Origin: Gluconobacter cadivus | Lineage (GTDB): Bacteria; Pseudomonadota; Alphaproteobacteria; Acetobacterales; Acetobacteraceae | Direction of reading: 5' to 3' | Assembly: GCF_015244745.1 (NCBI RefSeq) | Contig: NZ_JABCQI010000006.1 | Location: 62,001-126,000 of the forward strand | DNA length: 64,000 nt | In this document: positions 28,556 through 36,687 of the stretch, one piece after another | How the letters are laid out: every line of letters begins with the position of its first letter | Numbering within the stretch: the first letter of the stretch is position 1 | The notes under the pieces: model-generated | Seen by the model: the letters and a program-made list of their open reading frames with translations, nothing else | The model's database searches: none | Told to the model about the DNA's origin: nothing | Program-made: the position numbers and the translations under genes

Positions 28556-28852
28556 TCAACGAACGGCAGCAAGCAGCTCACTCACTAACGACGGTCGCTT
28601 ATCCAACATCGCCAGCAAAACCTGAGCCGGTCCGGTTGGCTGACGACGGCCATGCTCCCAGTTCAGAAGGGTCCCCTTGGCGACCCCGATGCTTCTGGCA
28701 AACTGGGCCTGAGAGAGTCCGGTCCGGGTTCTGATGGCCGCCACGTCAACCGACGGAACACGCACCTGGTGGGTCACACAGTCGTCGGCCGGAGCGTCCG
28801 AATAGGCAAGAGCCTCATTTAGCCCCTGCAGAATGCTGTCATAAGCGCTCAT
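28556..28852 (-). CDS. HTH antitoxin (HigA/NadS-like)
   Basis: A 98-residue protein with an Xre-type HTH in its C-terminal half: IRTRTGLSQAQFARSIGV, then KGTLLNWEHGRRQPTGPAQ. Antitoxins of RelE/HigB-type toxins with this layout bind their own promoter. It overlaps the upstream toxin gene by 4 bp (ATGA), giving the toxin-first order of higBA operons. Confidence 0.88.
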   Translation of the reverse strand: MSAYDSILQGLNEALAYSDAPADDCVTHQVRVPSVDVAAIRTRTGLSQAQFARSIGVAKGTLLNWEHGRRQPTGPAQVLLAMLDKRPSLVSELLAAVR

Positions 28853-29190
28853 GATGGTTCTCCGTATTTCGCAACAAGCGTCTTGCTCAACTCTACCAGG
28901 GCGGCCTGTTCAGATCGCGTCAGATTGTCTTTCTCGTTTTTGGCAAAAACAGTCAGGAGAAACAGAGGCATCTGTCTTCCACCAAAAACGTAGAGAGTTC
29001 TGTACCCTCCCCTCTTCCCACCATTCTCGCGGGAAAAGCGGACCTTTCGCAGACCGCCGCCTAAAGAAAGGCCAGCATCTGGCATCGCAGCGAGCATGTT
29101 AATCAGAGCCATACGATCGTCGTCTGACATCAGGGCTTTTGCCCGCTTTATGAATTCAGGCAGTTCGACAACGGTCTGCAGCTTTGACAT
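28849..29190 (-). CDS. RelE/HigB-type toxin
   Basis: A 113-residue protein of the RelE/ParE superfamily (HigB-2-like): LPEFIKRAKALMSDDDR, G-G-G-L-R-K-V-R-F-S, KRGGYRTLYVFG, and FLLTVFAKNEKDNLTRSE. Such toxins cleave mRNA at the ribosome. The K-R-G-G-Y-R-T-L-Y and F-A-K-N-E-K-D-N-L motifs are intact, so the toxin is probably active. Confidence 0.88.
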   Translation of the reverse strand: MSKLQTVVELPEFIKRAKALMSDDDRMALINMLAAMPDAGLSLGGGLRKVRFSRENGGKRGGYRTLYVFGGRQMPLFLLTVFAKNEKDNLTRSEQAALVELSKTLVAKYGEPS

Positions 29191-29400
29191 TCACAATGGA
29201 ATATATGCCAATAGCATATACGTCAACGGCGTATAATTCAAAGAGGCGAGCGGTATGGCGTGTATCCAGACAAAGAGCACCCCAGAAACTGCACGAAATC
29301 TCCAAAACCGGCAGTTTTCCGCCATAAAACCTATGTCCGTTTTTTCTTATTATCGGACATAGGGTAGAATGCATAAAATCCTCCCCAAAAGGCCCTTCCG
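29191..29400. promoter_or_regulatory. Promoter region of higBA and a CTATGTCCG dyad
   Basis: Upstream of the toxin start the sequence has near-repeated ATATACG/TATACGCC/CGTATA motifs around 29201-29235 (GCATATACGTCAACGGCGTATA), a plausible autoregulatory operator of the HTH antitoxin. CCTATGTCCG (29330-29339) and CGGACATAGG (29354-29363) form a perfect 10-bp dyad with a T-rich 14-base loop. Confidence 0.4.
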
Positions 29401-29741
29401 ATGTGCTGGCCTGAAGCCATCTTCAGTAGACAATGGCGCCTCGTGGAAAGTTGGTTCCATCGCTTCTGCCATGCCGGGTGTGAGGAATTATACCCCCGCA
29501 CAGGCCTGCAATCCTTTATCGGTTTTGCGGCGGCTTTGGGGGGGGGGGAAGCCGACAGTCAGCTTTTGAGCAGTGGCTGGAGATAGCTGCCGTCCCGAAG
29601 ACGATGGTGAAAGGGAGCCGTCGTCGGGATCAGCTGTTTTGCTCCCCAACGGAGGAGCGTCTGTACAATAATGGAACACAGATCAATGGTATGACTTTTG
29701 CAAAGGGGCCTAAGCCTCATCATCGCTATGGTCATTTGGAA
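29401..29741 (+). pseudogene. Possible gene remnant interrupted by an 11-G run
   Basis: A frame from 29401 (MCWPEAIFSRQWRLVESWF, then HAGCEELYPRTGLQSFIGFA) meets a run of 11 G at 29538-29548. Read with one more G, it would join to a downstream frame SRQSAFEQWLEIAAVPKT, M-V-K-G-S-R-R-R-D-Q-L-F-C and onward, ending near 29741 within the 3' end of the convergent gene. I recognise no family. It may be a decayed gene, or a tract whose length varies. Confidence 0.25.
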
Positions 29742-30855
29742 TGACATGCATACCTCTTGGATGTTCAAGAACCCATCTATGACCGGAGCGTACTAAATCT
29801 CCATGAATAGTCACCATCTGACGTGCTTCATGAGCACGTACAGCCTCTTCATAGTGATTAGAAGGTAAGGTCGTTTTTATAGACATCAATTGGTTGTCAA
29901 TATACGCTTTCAGGGTAACACGACCACTATCAGAACCAAGCTGTCTGTCCAATCCTACGACAAAAGCTTCCAGATGCTCGTCGGGACGAGGCTCCATAGC
30001 CCGCAGCACTCTAGCAGCCTCACGAAATATTTCACCTTCTGCCTCTGAAAAGCTAATAACGCATCGTGCTTCTGGTGTTGGCCTTGTTCGTGCCCATGTG
30101 ACGGATACTTCTAGGCCCTCGTTACGGGAAATCAGGATAGACAGAGCATCGCAAAGATTGGCGCTTACTCCATCCTGAATTGCTTGATGAAACGCACTGC
30201 TTCCACTCCCACGGACGATTGCTTCAGCGGCTCGACGGGAGGACGTGAGGGCTCCAACCAAGGTGCGTGTTACTTTTCGATCAAAGGGTTCTTCAGAAGG
30301 AAGAGGCCAAAAAGAAGCTTGGGTTCCTATGTCCAGAGCGGGTGGCACTGGAGCTAGTAATGATATGATAAAGCTGCCTTGCTCTGTTTGGCCAAGTTTT
30401 ACTCTTTCCATATACTCAGAAGCGTCTTTAACCTTGCCAGCCCGGTAAGTTGCTCGCGGCTCCTTGGCCGCGCATGCTGCAGATAGAAGCAAATCTCGTC
30501 CTTGAATGACGAGTTCTACGCCTGCATCAATCGAGATTGCTCCATCACTATCCGCATATGGAGATCGTAAGCGGACAACATCTTTGTCTGCACTCACAAG
30601 ATCTCGATAAATTTGCAACTCGTCCCGATTTTCTTGCTTTGATAGCAATCGCAGGATATCACTAACAATTGTAGGATAATCTGCAAGATTGTCTGTACCA
30701 GGTAGAATTAACTCAGGTTTTCCAGCACATTCATATACGTCACTATGCTGGCCGTAACTATCGGTACGATACCAACCTTCTGCTCTCACATAAGCGACCA
30801 TCGCGGTCGGTGAGACAGCTTTCAAAGCCTCTAAATCTATAATTTTTGTTTTCAT
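29710..30855 (-). CDS. Unknown protein, partner of the DUF4365 protein
   Basis: A 381-residue cytoplasmic protein without membrane segments or signal peptide. The ATG at 30855 overlaps the stop of the upstream DUF4365 gene (TGATG), so the two are translationally coupled. The N-terminal 80 residues carry A-Y-V-R-A-E-G-W, P-G-T-D-N-L-A-D-Y and I-L-R-L-L-S-K-Q-E, a pattern I have seen in uncharacterised proteins of several phyla. The middle is rich in alpha/beta character (VSVTWARTRP, FREAARVLRAM), and the end has VTIHGDLVRSGHRWVLEHPR. No catalytic motif is recognised. It may be the sensor or regulator of the nuclease-like partner. Confidence 0.8.
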   Translation of the reverse strand: MKTKIIDLEALKAVSPTAMVAYVRAEGWYRTDSYGQHSDVYECAGKPELILPGTDNLADYPTIVSDILRLLSKQENRDELQIYRDLVSADKDVVRLRSPYADSDGAISIDAGVELVIQGRDLLLSAACAAKEPRATYRAGKVKDASEYMERVKLGQTEQGSFIISLLAPVPPALDIGTQASFWPLPSEEPFDRKVTRTLVGALTSSRRAAEAIVRGSGSSAFHQAIQDGVSANLCDALSILISRNEGLEVSVTWARTRPTPEARCVISFSEAEGEIFREAARVLRAMEPRPDEHLEAFVVGLDRQLGSDSGRVTLKAYIDNQLMSIKTTLPSNHYEEAVRAHEARQMVTIHGDLVRSGHRWVLEHPRGMHVIPNDHSDDEA

Positions 30856-31349
30856 CAAACGGTACCGCTTCGTGATCGGTCCATTAGGAGGCGTAGCGAT
30901 TGAATGTGGAATCTATTTGTTGTCGGTATGTAAATGGTTTGTCCGGTTGCATTTTCACAATCCGGGTAACCACGAAGTGACATCCAGTAAGCACAGTGCC
31001 TGATCACTAATTGATCACTGGAGAGATTTATCCAATCTTCCCTATTTTTCGGTAGTTTCATAACTAGTAGTAATCTTGGTGTTTGTGTCGCTATGTTCAA
31101 CAGGTTATAATTTCTTTTTCGGCAGAAATAAGAGATCGTCTCAGCGCTATCATCGATATTTATGCTTGCCTTTAATTGTAAATCTATTTTTGGTCGAAAC
31201 GAGTCTCCGGCTTCGATAGTTATGTCGATACCATCACGGTCAAAATTCTTATGAGCCACTACGTAGCCTGCCATGCTGGCTACGGCAGTCACGTAAGCTT
31301 GGGAAAGCGCTTCTTCAATATCGGTATCTGCAAGAAGGGTATCGGGCAT
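30855..31349 (-). CDS. DUF4365-type, PD-(D/E)xK nuclease-like protein
   Basis: A 164-residue protein matching the DUF4365 pattern: an N-terminal helix (E-E-A-L-S-Q-A-Y-V-T-A-V-A-S-M-A-G), then D-R-D-G-I-D-I-T-I with Asp42, and the strand K-I-D-L-Q-L-K-A with Gln58-x-Lys60. GlyIleAsp followed by QxK is the core of a PD-(D/E)xK nuclease in its D-QxK variant. DUF4365 proteins are often found in defence-gene neighbourhoods. The gene is first in a two-gene operon with the 381-aa protein. A short dyad (TGTCA-N7-TGACA, 31352-31368) lies just upstream of the start. Confidence 0.78.
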   Translation of the reverse strand: MPDTLLADTDIEEALSQAYVTAVASMAGYVVAHKNFDRDGIDITIEAGDSFRPKIDLQLKASINIDDSAETISYFCRKRNYNLLNIATQTPRLLLVMKLPKNREDWINLSSDQLVIRHCAYWMSLRGYPDCENATGQTIYIPTTNRFHIQSLRLLMDRSRSGTV

Positions 31350-31738
31350 GGTGTCATAGTTAGTGACATGGGAGTATTGTTTCTACAAGAAATTATCTTC
31401 CTTCACTGAACCGTCCCAGGATCGGTGAAGACCGGCTCCTTGCGCGTCCTGAGCCACTTCCGCTTCGAGGAAGCGGCCTGGCCGTGCCACGGCGTCCGAG
31501 AAGTAGGCGGAAGGAGCCATCCCCCAACGATCTGGGTAGTCTGTTACGACTTAATTGCTTTTTAGCCTGCGAGGACGGAATTTTTTGCCTTGCGTTCGGC
31601 AAGGGATTCCAAGGGGCTGGAAAGCCCGGTGTCCGGCGAGTTATCCGCATATTCTGGAATTTTCCTATTGGCTTTCGGGTCGTATTTCTTACCTCCCACA
31701 AAGAGATTTAGTTTGTCGGTGCTAGATGGAGGATGTAA
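31350..31738. promoter_or_regulatory. Divergent gap between DUF4365 and HEPN genes
   Basis: A 389-bp gap. It holds the dyad TGTCA-N7-TGACA at 31352-31368 next to the DUF4365 start, a small hairpin CCGCTT-CGAGG-AAGCGG near 31470-31486, and Arg-rich open frames on the minus strand (31393-31701) without ribosome sites or natural composition. It probably contains promoters for both divergent genes; a small RNA cannot be excluded. Confidence 0.3.
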
Positions 31739-32410
31739 TTGGAAAAAAACATAAAAGATGGTGACGCAGAACAACTACTGCCGCGGCAGATCAGGTTGGT
31801 TCAGTCCCTCGCTGATTTCCAGATGGCATGCAGTGCCATGGAATTTATATGTGAACTTGACGAAGATCGCCTCGTTACTCGCGTTGAGCGACGGCGCTAT
31901 CGATGTTTTGAAGACACCGCTGTAATTGCCTATGGGCGCGCCTTCACAAATGCTAATAATTTGCCTTTGCTTAGTTTCAAACAGATCAAGATTAGCCCCA
32001 GCTCTGACGAACGTGCTCTGCATGAGCGACTGTTAGAGCGGCGCAACAAGGTCATAGCTCACTCCGATGCTGATCGGCAGCGCATTAGCTTCACAACCGA
32101 ATGCTTCAGTTTGGAAAACAAGCTGGTAATGATGCCACGTTGGGACTTCGACGATGCGCTGGAATTTTTTGCTGAGCGGGAGGCGTTGGTTGCGTGGTTT
32201 GGCACCCTTATATCGGCGACTAGCAAACGTCTATTTGAACAAGTGCAAAGCATGTCGGAGATACGCTTCGTTCGTGATCATACTTTGATTGTAAGTTCCG
32301 TGCAGAAGAGGGCTAGGATTCAAAGGTACTATGTATTCGCCTACGGACTAAGATCACTAATTAATCGGGCACAAGGCCAATACGTTACCAAAATCCTAAG
32401 CCTCGCGTGA
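31739..32410 (+). CDS. HEPN-domain protein (AbiU2-like)
   Basis: A 223-residue protein starting at TTG, with GGAGG six bases upstream. The LLERRNKVIAHSD segment (98-110) holds the HEPN ribonuclease signature R-x5-H (Arg102, His108) inside an alpha-helical protein, and resembles the HEPN proteins of AbiU2 type. HEPN proteins often act as RNases in abortive infection or as toxins. No nucleotidyltransferase antitoxin (MNT) gene is adjacent. It is divergent from the DUF4365 operon. Confidence 0.65.
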   Translation: MEKNIKDGDAEQLLPRQIRLVQSLADFQMACSAMEFICELDEDRLVTRVERRRYRCFEDTAVIAYGRAFTNANNLPLLSFKQIKISPSSDERALHERLLERRNKVIAHSDADRQRISFTTECFSLENKLVMMPRWDFDDALEFFAEREALVAWFGTLISATSKRLFEQVQSMSEIRFVRDHTLIVSSVQKRARIQRYYVFAYGLRSLINRAQGQYVTKILSLA

Positions 32411-32656
32411 GGAAATGTAATAGATCACAGCGGGGTGTGAGCCACCTCTCGGCAGAAAGAAGTAATGCGGGTGTTGCTCGCCAATATCCCCAGCTACTTT
32501 ATGATGGTCGTAACGGGGCTGCGTGTCCGGTCGTAAACGAAAGTCCGCTTTTAAGACGGGCTCCAAAGAGCTTGAGCGTCCGGCATGAGGCGATTACCGC
32601 CTGTCTGCTGTGTTTTTTCTGAGCCGACAGACGGTCAATCATGACGAGTAAAAAAC
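32411..32656. other. Gap without recognisable gene
   Basis: Contains repeated GTCCG motifs (TGTCCGGTCG, AAGTCCGCTTTTAAGACGG) of a kind seen elsewhere in this window at 12.74 kb, but no supported gene. It may be a decayed mobile-element segment. Confidence 0.3.
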
Positions 32657-34024
32657 TCATTCATGAACTCTTCTCTCATCCGTGCAGCGCAGATCTGATC
32701 CGTCAATATGCACACCAGGTCCACACTGAAGAACTGGAGGCGTCTGGACTGTAAGCGTGATTCCAGAGGCACTTCCGCTAACATGACTAAGCTGAAGCCC
32801 AGTCCGGGCCGACAGTCGAACATGTCTCAGAGTCAGCCGCTCCATCGGTGCCTCGGGCAAGCCCAACACGACGCCAGCCGTCTCGGCATCTGTCGCAGCT
32901 ATATCTGTTATGGTGACATCATGAATATGCGGGGTCGTGGATGTTACCGGAGCAGCGGGATCGTTCATTAACGCAGTCTGCTGCATTCCCCCCGGCTGCC
33001 CTGCATAATAATCACTGATCGACAGCGGAACCCGGACATGGTCCATCGTCAGGTGTTCCGCACTAATCCAGCCAATATCTCCGCCGCGATCCCGCCCAGA
33101 CTTAATCCGCAGTCCGGACAGCGTGCTCTGAAACGAGACGTCAGAAATTCTGATATGATGGGCCCCATTGGCCAGTTCACTGCCAATGGACAGACCGTGT
33201 CCTTCGCCAAAACGAGACTGTGTAATGCTAATATCGCTCGCAGCCCGGCCCGGCTGCATCAAACCGGACTTGATGGCGATGTTGTCATCTCCTGTCGCAA
33301 TATCGAGAGTACTCATCGTGACATGATCCGAGGAGACAAGATCAATACCATCGGTATTCCGAGACGAGGCCGGGTTGCGGATCGTGAGATGATCGATCCT
33401 GATCTGACCGGAATCCCTCACGACCACCGTCCACATCGGAGAATTGGTCGCCATAACCCCTGAGATCCGTCCATGCTGCACATGCGAGAACTCAATCAGC
33501 CAGGGGCGTGGCATACCATTCGCAGCAGGAACTCCCGGATAGTCTGGCCCGTAAGGTAAAGGACCTGAGGTCTGCGTCTTGTGCGCCTGCACGGCTTGAG
33601 GCCACCAGACAGCAGCGCCATTTCCATCAATATGACCCTGACCAGTTATGGCTACGTCCTGAACGTCAATCGCAGAAATAAGGGCTTCACCGGGTTGCGC
33701 TGGATTCCCCAGAAAGGCCCAGTGGAAAAGATGAGTGTCCGAACTTCCCAGAAGGGTACTTCCCTTCTCTAAGTTCAGCGTGACGTGGTTTTTGAGAGAT
33801 AAAGGGCCGCTCAACCATATTCCAGACGCCAACGACACCACACCACCGCCAGCCTCGCTACAGGCTGTAATGGCACGTTGAATGGCCGGACCGTCATTGG
33901 TGCGGCCATCATGCCGTGCACTATAAGTAACAGGATCACAGCGAGACGAAGCGGCATGACCGGTCATGGGCATGCACAACAACGCCGCGACCACTCCACC
34001 TAAAACGAGGCGCCTGTCTCTCAT
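32657..34024 (-). CDS. Glycoside hydrolase family 28 (polygalacturonase-like)
   Basis: A 455-residue protein from the ATG at 34024, chosen because it begins a signal peptide (MRDRRLVLGGVVAALLC, cleavage near GHAAS); the frame runs 33 codons further into the gene behind. The right-handed beta-helix carries the GH28 catalytic set: NTDGID, GDDNIAIKSG, GHGLSIGSE and R-I-K-S-G-R-D-R-G-G. It should cleave pectic galacturonans outside the cytoplasm, consistent with a plant- or fruit-associated host. It follows the 456-aa unknown gene by 62 bp. Confidence 0.9.
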   Translation of the reverse strand: MRDRRLVLGGVVAALLCMPMTGHAASSRCDPVTYSARHDGRTNDGPAIQRAITACSEAGGGVVSLASGIWLSGPLSLKNHVTLNLEKGSTLLGSSDTHLFHWAFLGNPAQPGEALISAIDVQDVAITGQGHIDGNGAAVWWPQAVQAHKTQTSGPLPYGPDYPGVPAANGMPRPWLIEFSHVQHGRISGVMATNSPMWTVVVRDSGQIRIDHLTIRNPASSRNTDGIDLVSSDHVTMSTLDIATGDDNIAIKSGLMQPGRAASDISITQSRFGEGHGLSIGSELANGAHHIRISDVSFQSTLSGLRIKSGRDRGGDIGWISAEHLTMDHVRVPLSISDYYAGQPGGMQQTALMNDPAAPVTSTTPHIHDVTITDIAATDAETAGVVLGLPEAPMERLTLRHVRLSARTGLQLSHVSGSASGITLTVQTPPVLQCGPGVHIDGSDLRCTDERRVHE

Positions 34025-34086
34025 AGAACAGCTGCCTAAAACAGATTTTTGGTCCGACTGGTTGTGTTGTTGGCCAGCAATGCCTG

Positions 34087-35457
34087 TCACTTCCGCAGCC
34101 CCTTGATACCCAGCTCTTCCCACATCCAGTCAAAGCTGAAAGAGGACCCTGCCCCCTCACGCCCCAAGCCTGCTGTCGTGGCTTCAATCTGCTTCAACCA
34201 GGCCGCAACTTTCTTTTTCCCCGCCGCTGTTTTAACAGCCTGCCTCGGCGTGACACGCCCAAGCCCCGGAACAACCTCATCCAGAACACGACGATAATGC
34301 TGCTCCAGAACAGCAGCCAGAATTTCCGCTTCCTCTTCAAGCGGGATCTCATCTTCACGCACGTCCCCTCGGCCAGAGGTCCGCTGCTCTTCTATAGCCT
34401 GCTCAGCAGTCATAATCTGTGTCAGAGGAGATCCAATCAGACTCCCCAAGGTGTTGCGGAGTAAAGCTGTACCTTGCTTAGCCCGCGTTTCTGAATCGAC
34501 CTGCAATTTCAGCTGACGGCCTTTCAGTTCAAGGTTCCCCAAAACAAGACCACCATCATCCAACGTCGTGCTCAAAAACTGAGCTTTGCTGTCTCCTGCC
34601 TTAGAATTGGCCTCAGGAACATGGCCACCCGCCTGACGCGTCCAATTCCAGATCATGCGCCCCGCATGCTGCAAACAAGGTATCGTCTTCAAAACCTCAG
34701 CAATGCTCTTCTGAGTGCTTCCCTTGCTGAGAGGAAAACACACGTCATGAAAGACCAGGTCTTCGCCATCGCTGTTAAACAGAACGGGTGGCTCGGAGGC
34801 GCTCAGCATGTTTTCCATAGTTCTAAAGAGCCAGGTCAACGTGAAGACCGGAGCCAGATCACGAAGCACATCTGTTTTGATCTTTGGAAACTCAGCCTGC
34901 CCCCGCTTACGCTTGAGAACCTCGCGTAAATTCTCAGCCAGATCTTCGCAAGCCTGCTGAGAATATGCCAACAGACCCCCTGCCAAAACCATTTTGCCAT
35001 CTTCAGAAACAAGGCGTGCGGCGATGCGTTCCCAAGGCTTTAGGGACTGTGTGGCTGAGCGCTCATGAACCAGAACAGGATCACCACCCCGCAACAGGTC
35101 ACGAACCATCATGCTTTGACCCGGCACGATCTGCGAAACCTCATACAGGCTCATGACGGCCTCTTTGAGGCCCCGCATATAAGCGCTTTTGCGTGGACCT
35201 TCTTTCCAGCCCCGTCGTTTCAGATAGACCTCAACGAAATTTTCGTTATCCCAGTTCTGCCCCAAGAAATCTTCGAAGGCACAGCCCCAGAGTGACATGG
35301 CCGCACCCTGCCCTAGGATATCTCCCAGGTCTTCGAAGCTGATATCCGCCGCCTCCAAAGCCGGTCCCAGATGCTCACCCAACACCTCTTCAAAACAGGA
35401 TTGCCACTGATCCTGCTTCAGATATCCGATAAGCCCTGTCAGATTGTCAGCGTTCAT
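34087..35457 (-). CDS. Unknown 456-aa protein with C-terminal MbcA/SEC-C-like motif
   Basis: The start MNADNLTGLI at 35457 is preferred; the open frame reaches 35499. No signal or membrane segment. The protein is acidic in its N-terminal third (D-I-S-F-E-D-L-G-D-I-L-G) and ends with V-P-G-L-G-R-V-T-P-R-Q-A-V-K-T-A-A-G, K-K-K-V-A-A-W-L, a motif shared by C-terminal domains of SEC-C and MbcA/ParS-type proteins. It is 51 bp downstream of the Fic gene on the same strand. Function unknown; possibly linked to Fic. Confidence 0.65.
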   Translation of the reverse strand: MNADNLTGLIGYLKQDQWQSCFEEVLGEHLGPALEAADISFEDLGDILGQGAAMSLWGCAFEDFLGQNWDNENFVEVYLKRRGWKEGPRKSAYMRGLKEAVMSLYEVSQIVPGQSMMVRDLLRGGDPVLVHERSATQSLKPWERIAARLVSEDGKMVLAGGLLAYSQQACEDLAENLREVLKRKRGQAEFPKIKTDVLRDLAPVFTLTWLFRTMENMLSASEPPVLFNSDGEDLVFHDVCFPLSKGSTQKSIAEVLKTIPCLQHAGRMIWNWTRQAGGHVPEANSKAGDSKAQFLSTTLDDGGLVLGNLELKGRQLKLQVDSETRAKQGTALLRNTLGSLIGSPLTQIMTAEQAIEEQRTSGRGDVREDEIPLEEEAEILAAVLEQHYRRVLDEVVPGLGRVTPRQAVKTAAGKKKVAAWLKQIEATTAGLGREGAGSSFSFDWMWEELGIKGLRK

Positions 35458-35508
35458 AAATGCGACGACCTCCACTATTGTTCTGCGGCGGAACGGCAAA
35501 CACCCTGT

Positions 35509-36612
35509 TTACCCGAGACAAAGAGAGTATCGTGCATAGCGGTTTTCTCCCGTCCGATTAAGGGCACCGAGAGATACCAGATCGGCCAGATCACGTGTCG
35601 CGGTGGCAGATGTGGCGCCGGTGATGGAACGATAGTTCTGGGCACTCAGACCGCCTTGGAAGCCGTCAGGCCCTTCTGCCAACATCCGAAGCAGAACCTT
35701 TTCCTGACGAGTGTTCAGCTTGTCACGGAGGCGATCCAGAAAACGCGTTTTCTCAATCAAAAAACGAATATTCTGAAGCGTGCGAGACTGGGCTTCCAGA
35801 ACGACATTTCCAAACCACCCCATCCACGCATCAATGTGATTGGTTTCGCTGGCACGATGCAATTCGAGATAATAAGCTTTCTTGTGTGCATTGATGGTTG
35901 CAGCCAGTGCTGTAAGCGTCGGGGCCTCAAGGCTTTGCGCTAATGCTTTCTCAGCAAGAGCCCGTCCGATACGGCCATTGCCATCTTCGAAGGGATGGAT
36001 GGTCTCAAACCACAAATGTGCAACCGCCGCCCGTTCGATAGCAGGGAGAGGCTCCGCTCCGGTTGGCGCTGTTTTGTTAAACCACTCAACAAACTGCGCC
36101 ATCTCGCTCGGCACATTTTGTGACGGCGGAGCTTCAAAGTGGATATGCGGCGCATGGAGAGGGCCTGAAATAATCTGCATAGCTTCTGCATGCGCCCGAT
36201 ATCCGCCGATGATTTCCAGATCACGCCGCCCATTCATCAGCATGGCATGCCAGTCGAACAGGATTTGGTCGGTTAAAGGAGCCGCATAATGCCGATAGAG
36301 ATCGGCCATTAATTCCGCAGCCCCAGCCTCCGCTGGCGTGGAGCGCCGCTTGTCTTTAGCAAAGCCTAATTGTCGGGCAATCGAGGATTGCACACTGGCC
36401 CGATCAAGCACCTCACCCTCAATGGCGGAACTCTCGACCATCTCCTGTGAGATAAGCTGAACAATGAGCTGCTGATTGGCGTCTTTGTCCAGATGCTGCA
36501 TCGCGCCCACGACAACGCCTGAACCTTTCAGGAACTGCGTTTCAGCTTCGCGCAAACGGCTTTTCTTAAACTGAAATTGCGGCCAGTCCGGACGCTGCCA
36601 ATTCCAACGCAT
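35509..36612 (-). CDS. Fic-domain AMP-transferase-like protein, class II
   Basis: A 367-residue Fic protein. The active-site loop H206-P-F-E-D-G-N-G-R-I-G-R is complete, with catalytic His206 and Arg214. The inhibitory helix motif S-x3-E-G is present upstream at Ser61-Glu65-Gly66 (SSAIEG), so it is an auto-inhibited class II Fic. The N-terminal DUF4172-type region (WNWQRPDWPQFQF) and a C-terminal winged helix (RQEKVLLRMLAEGPDGF, T-A-T-R-D-L-A-D-L) are typical. It could modify host proteins or regulate a target; no antitoxin gene is adjacent. Confidence 0.9.
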   Translation of the reverse strand: MRWNWQRPDWPQFQFKKSRLREAETQFLKGSGVVVGAMQHLDKDANQQLIVQLISQEMVESSAIEGEVLDRASVQSSIARQLGFAKDKRRSTPAEAGAAELMADLYRHYAAPLTDQILFDWHAMLMNGRRDLEIIGGYRAHAEAMQIISGPLHAPHIHFEAPPSQNVPSEMAQFVEWFNKTAPTGAEPLPAIERAAVAHLWFETIHPFEDGNGRIGRALAEKALAQSLEAPTLTALAATINAHKKAYYLELHRASETNHIDAWMGWFGNVVLEAQSRTLQNIRFLIEKTRFLDRLRDKLNTRQEKVLLRMLAEGPDGFQGGLSAQNYRSITGATSATATRDLADLVSLGALNRTGENRYARYSLCLG

Positions 36613-36687
36613 GATCGATACCCCAACCTTCTATCAACCACTTTAACTGCAAATTATGATTGATAGAAGTGCAATCTATCCATCACC

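Noticed and set aside
31393-31701. 102-codon Arg/Ser-rich frame on the minus strand
   Set aside because: No ribosome site, low-complexity composition, no family resemblance; treated as non-coding gap.
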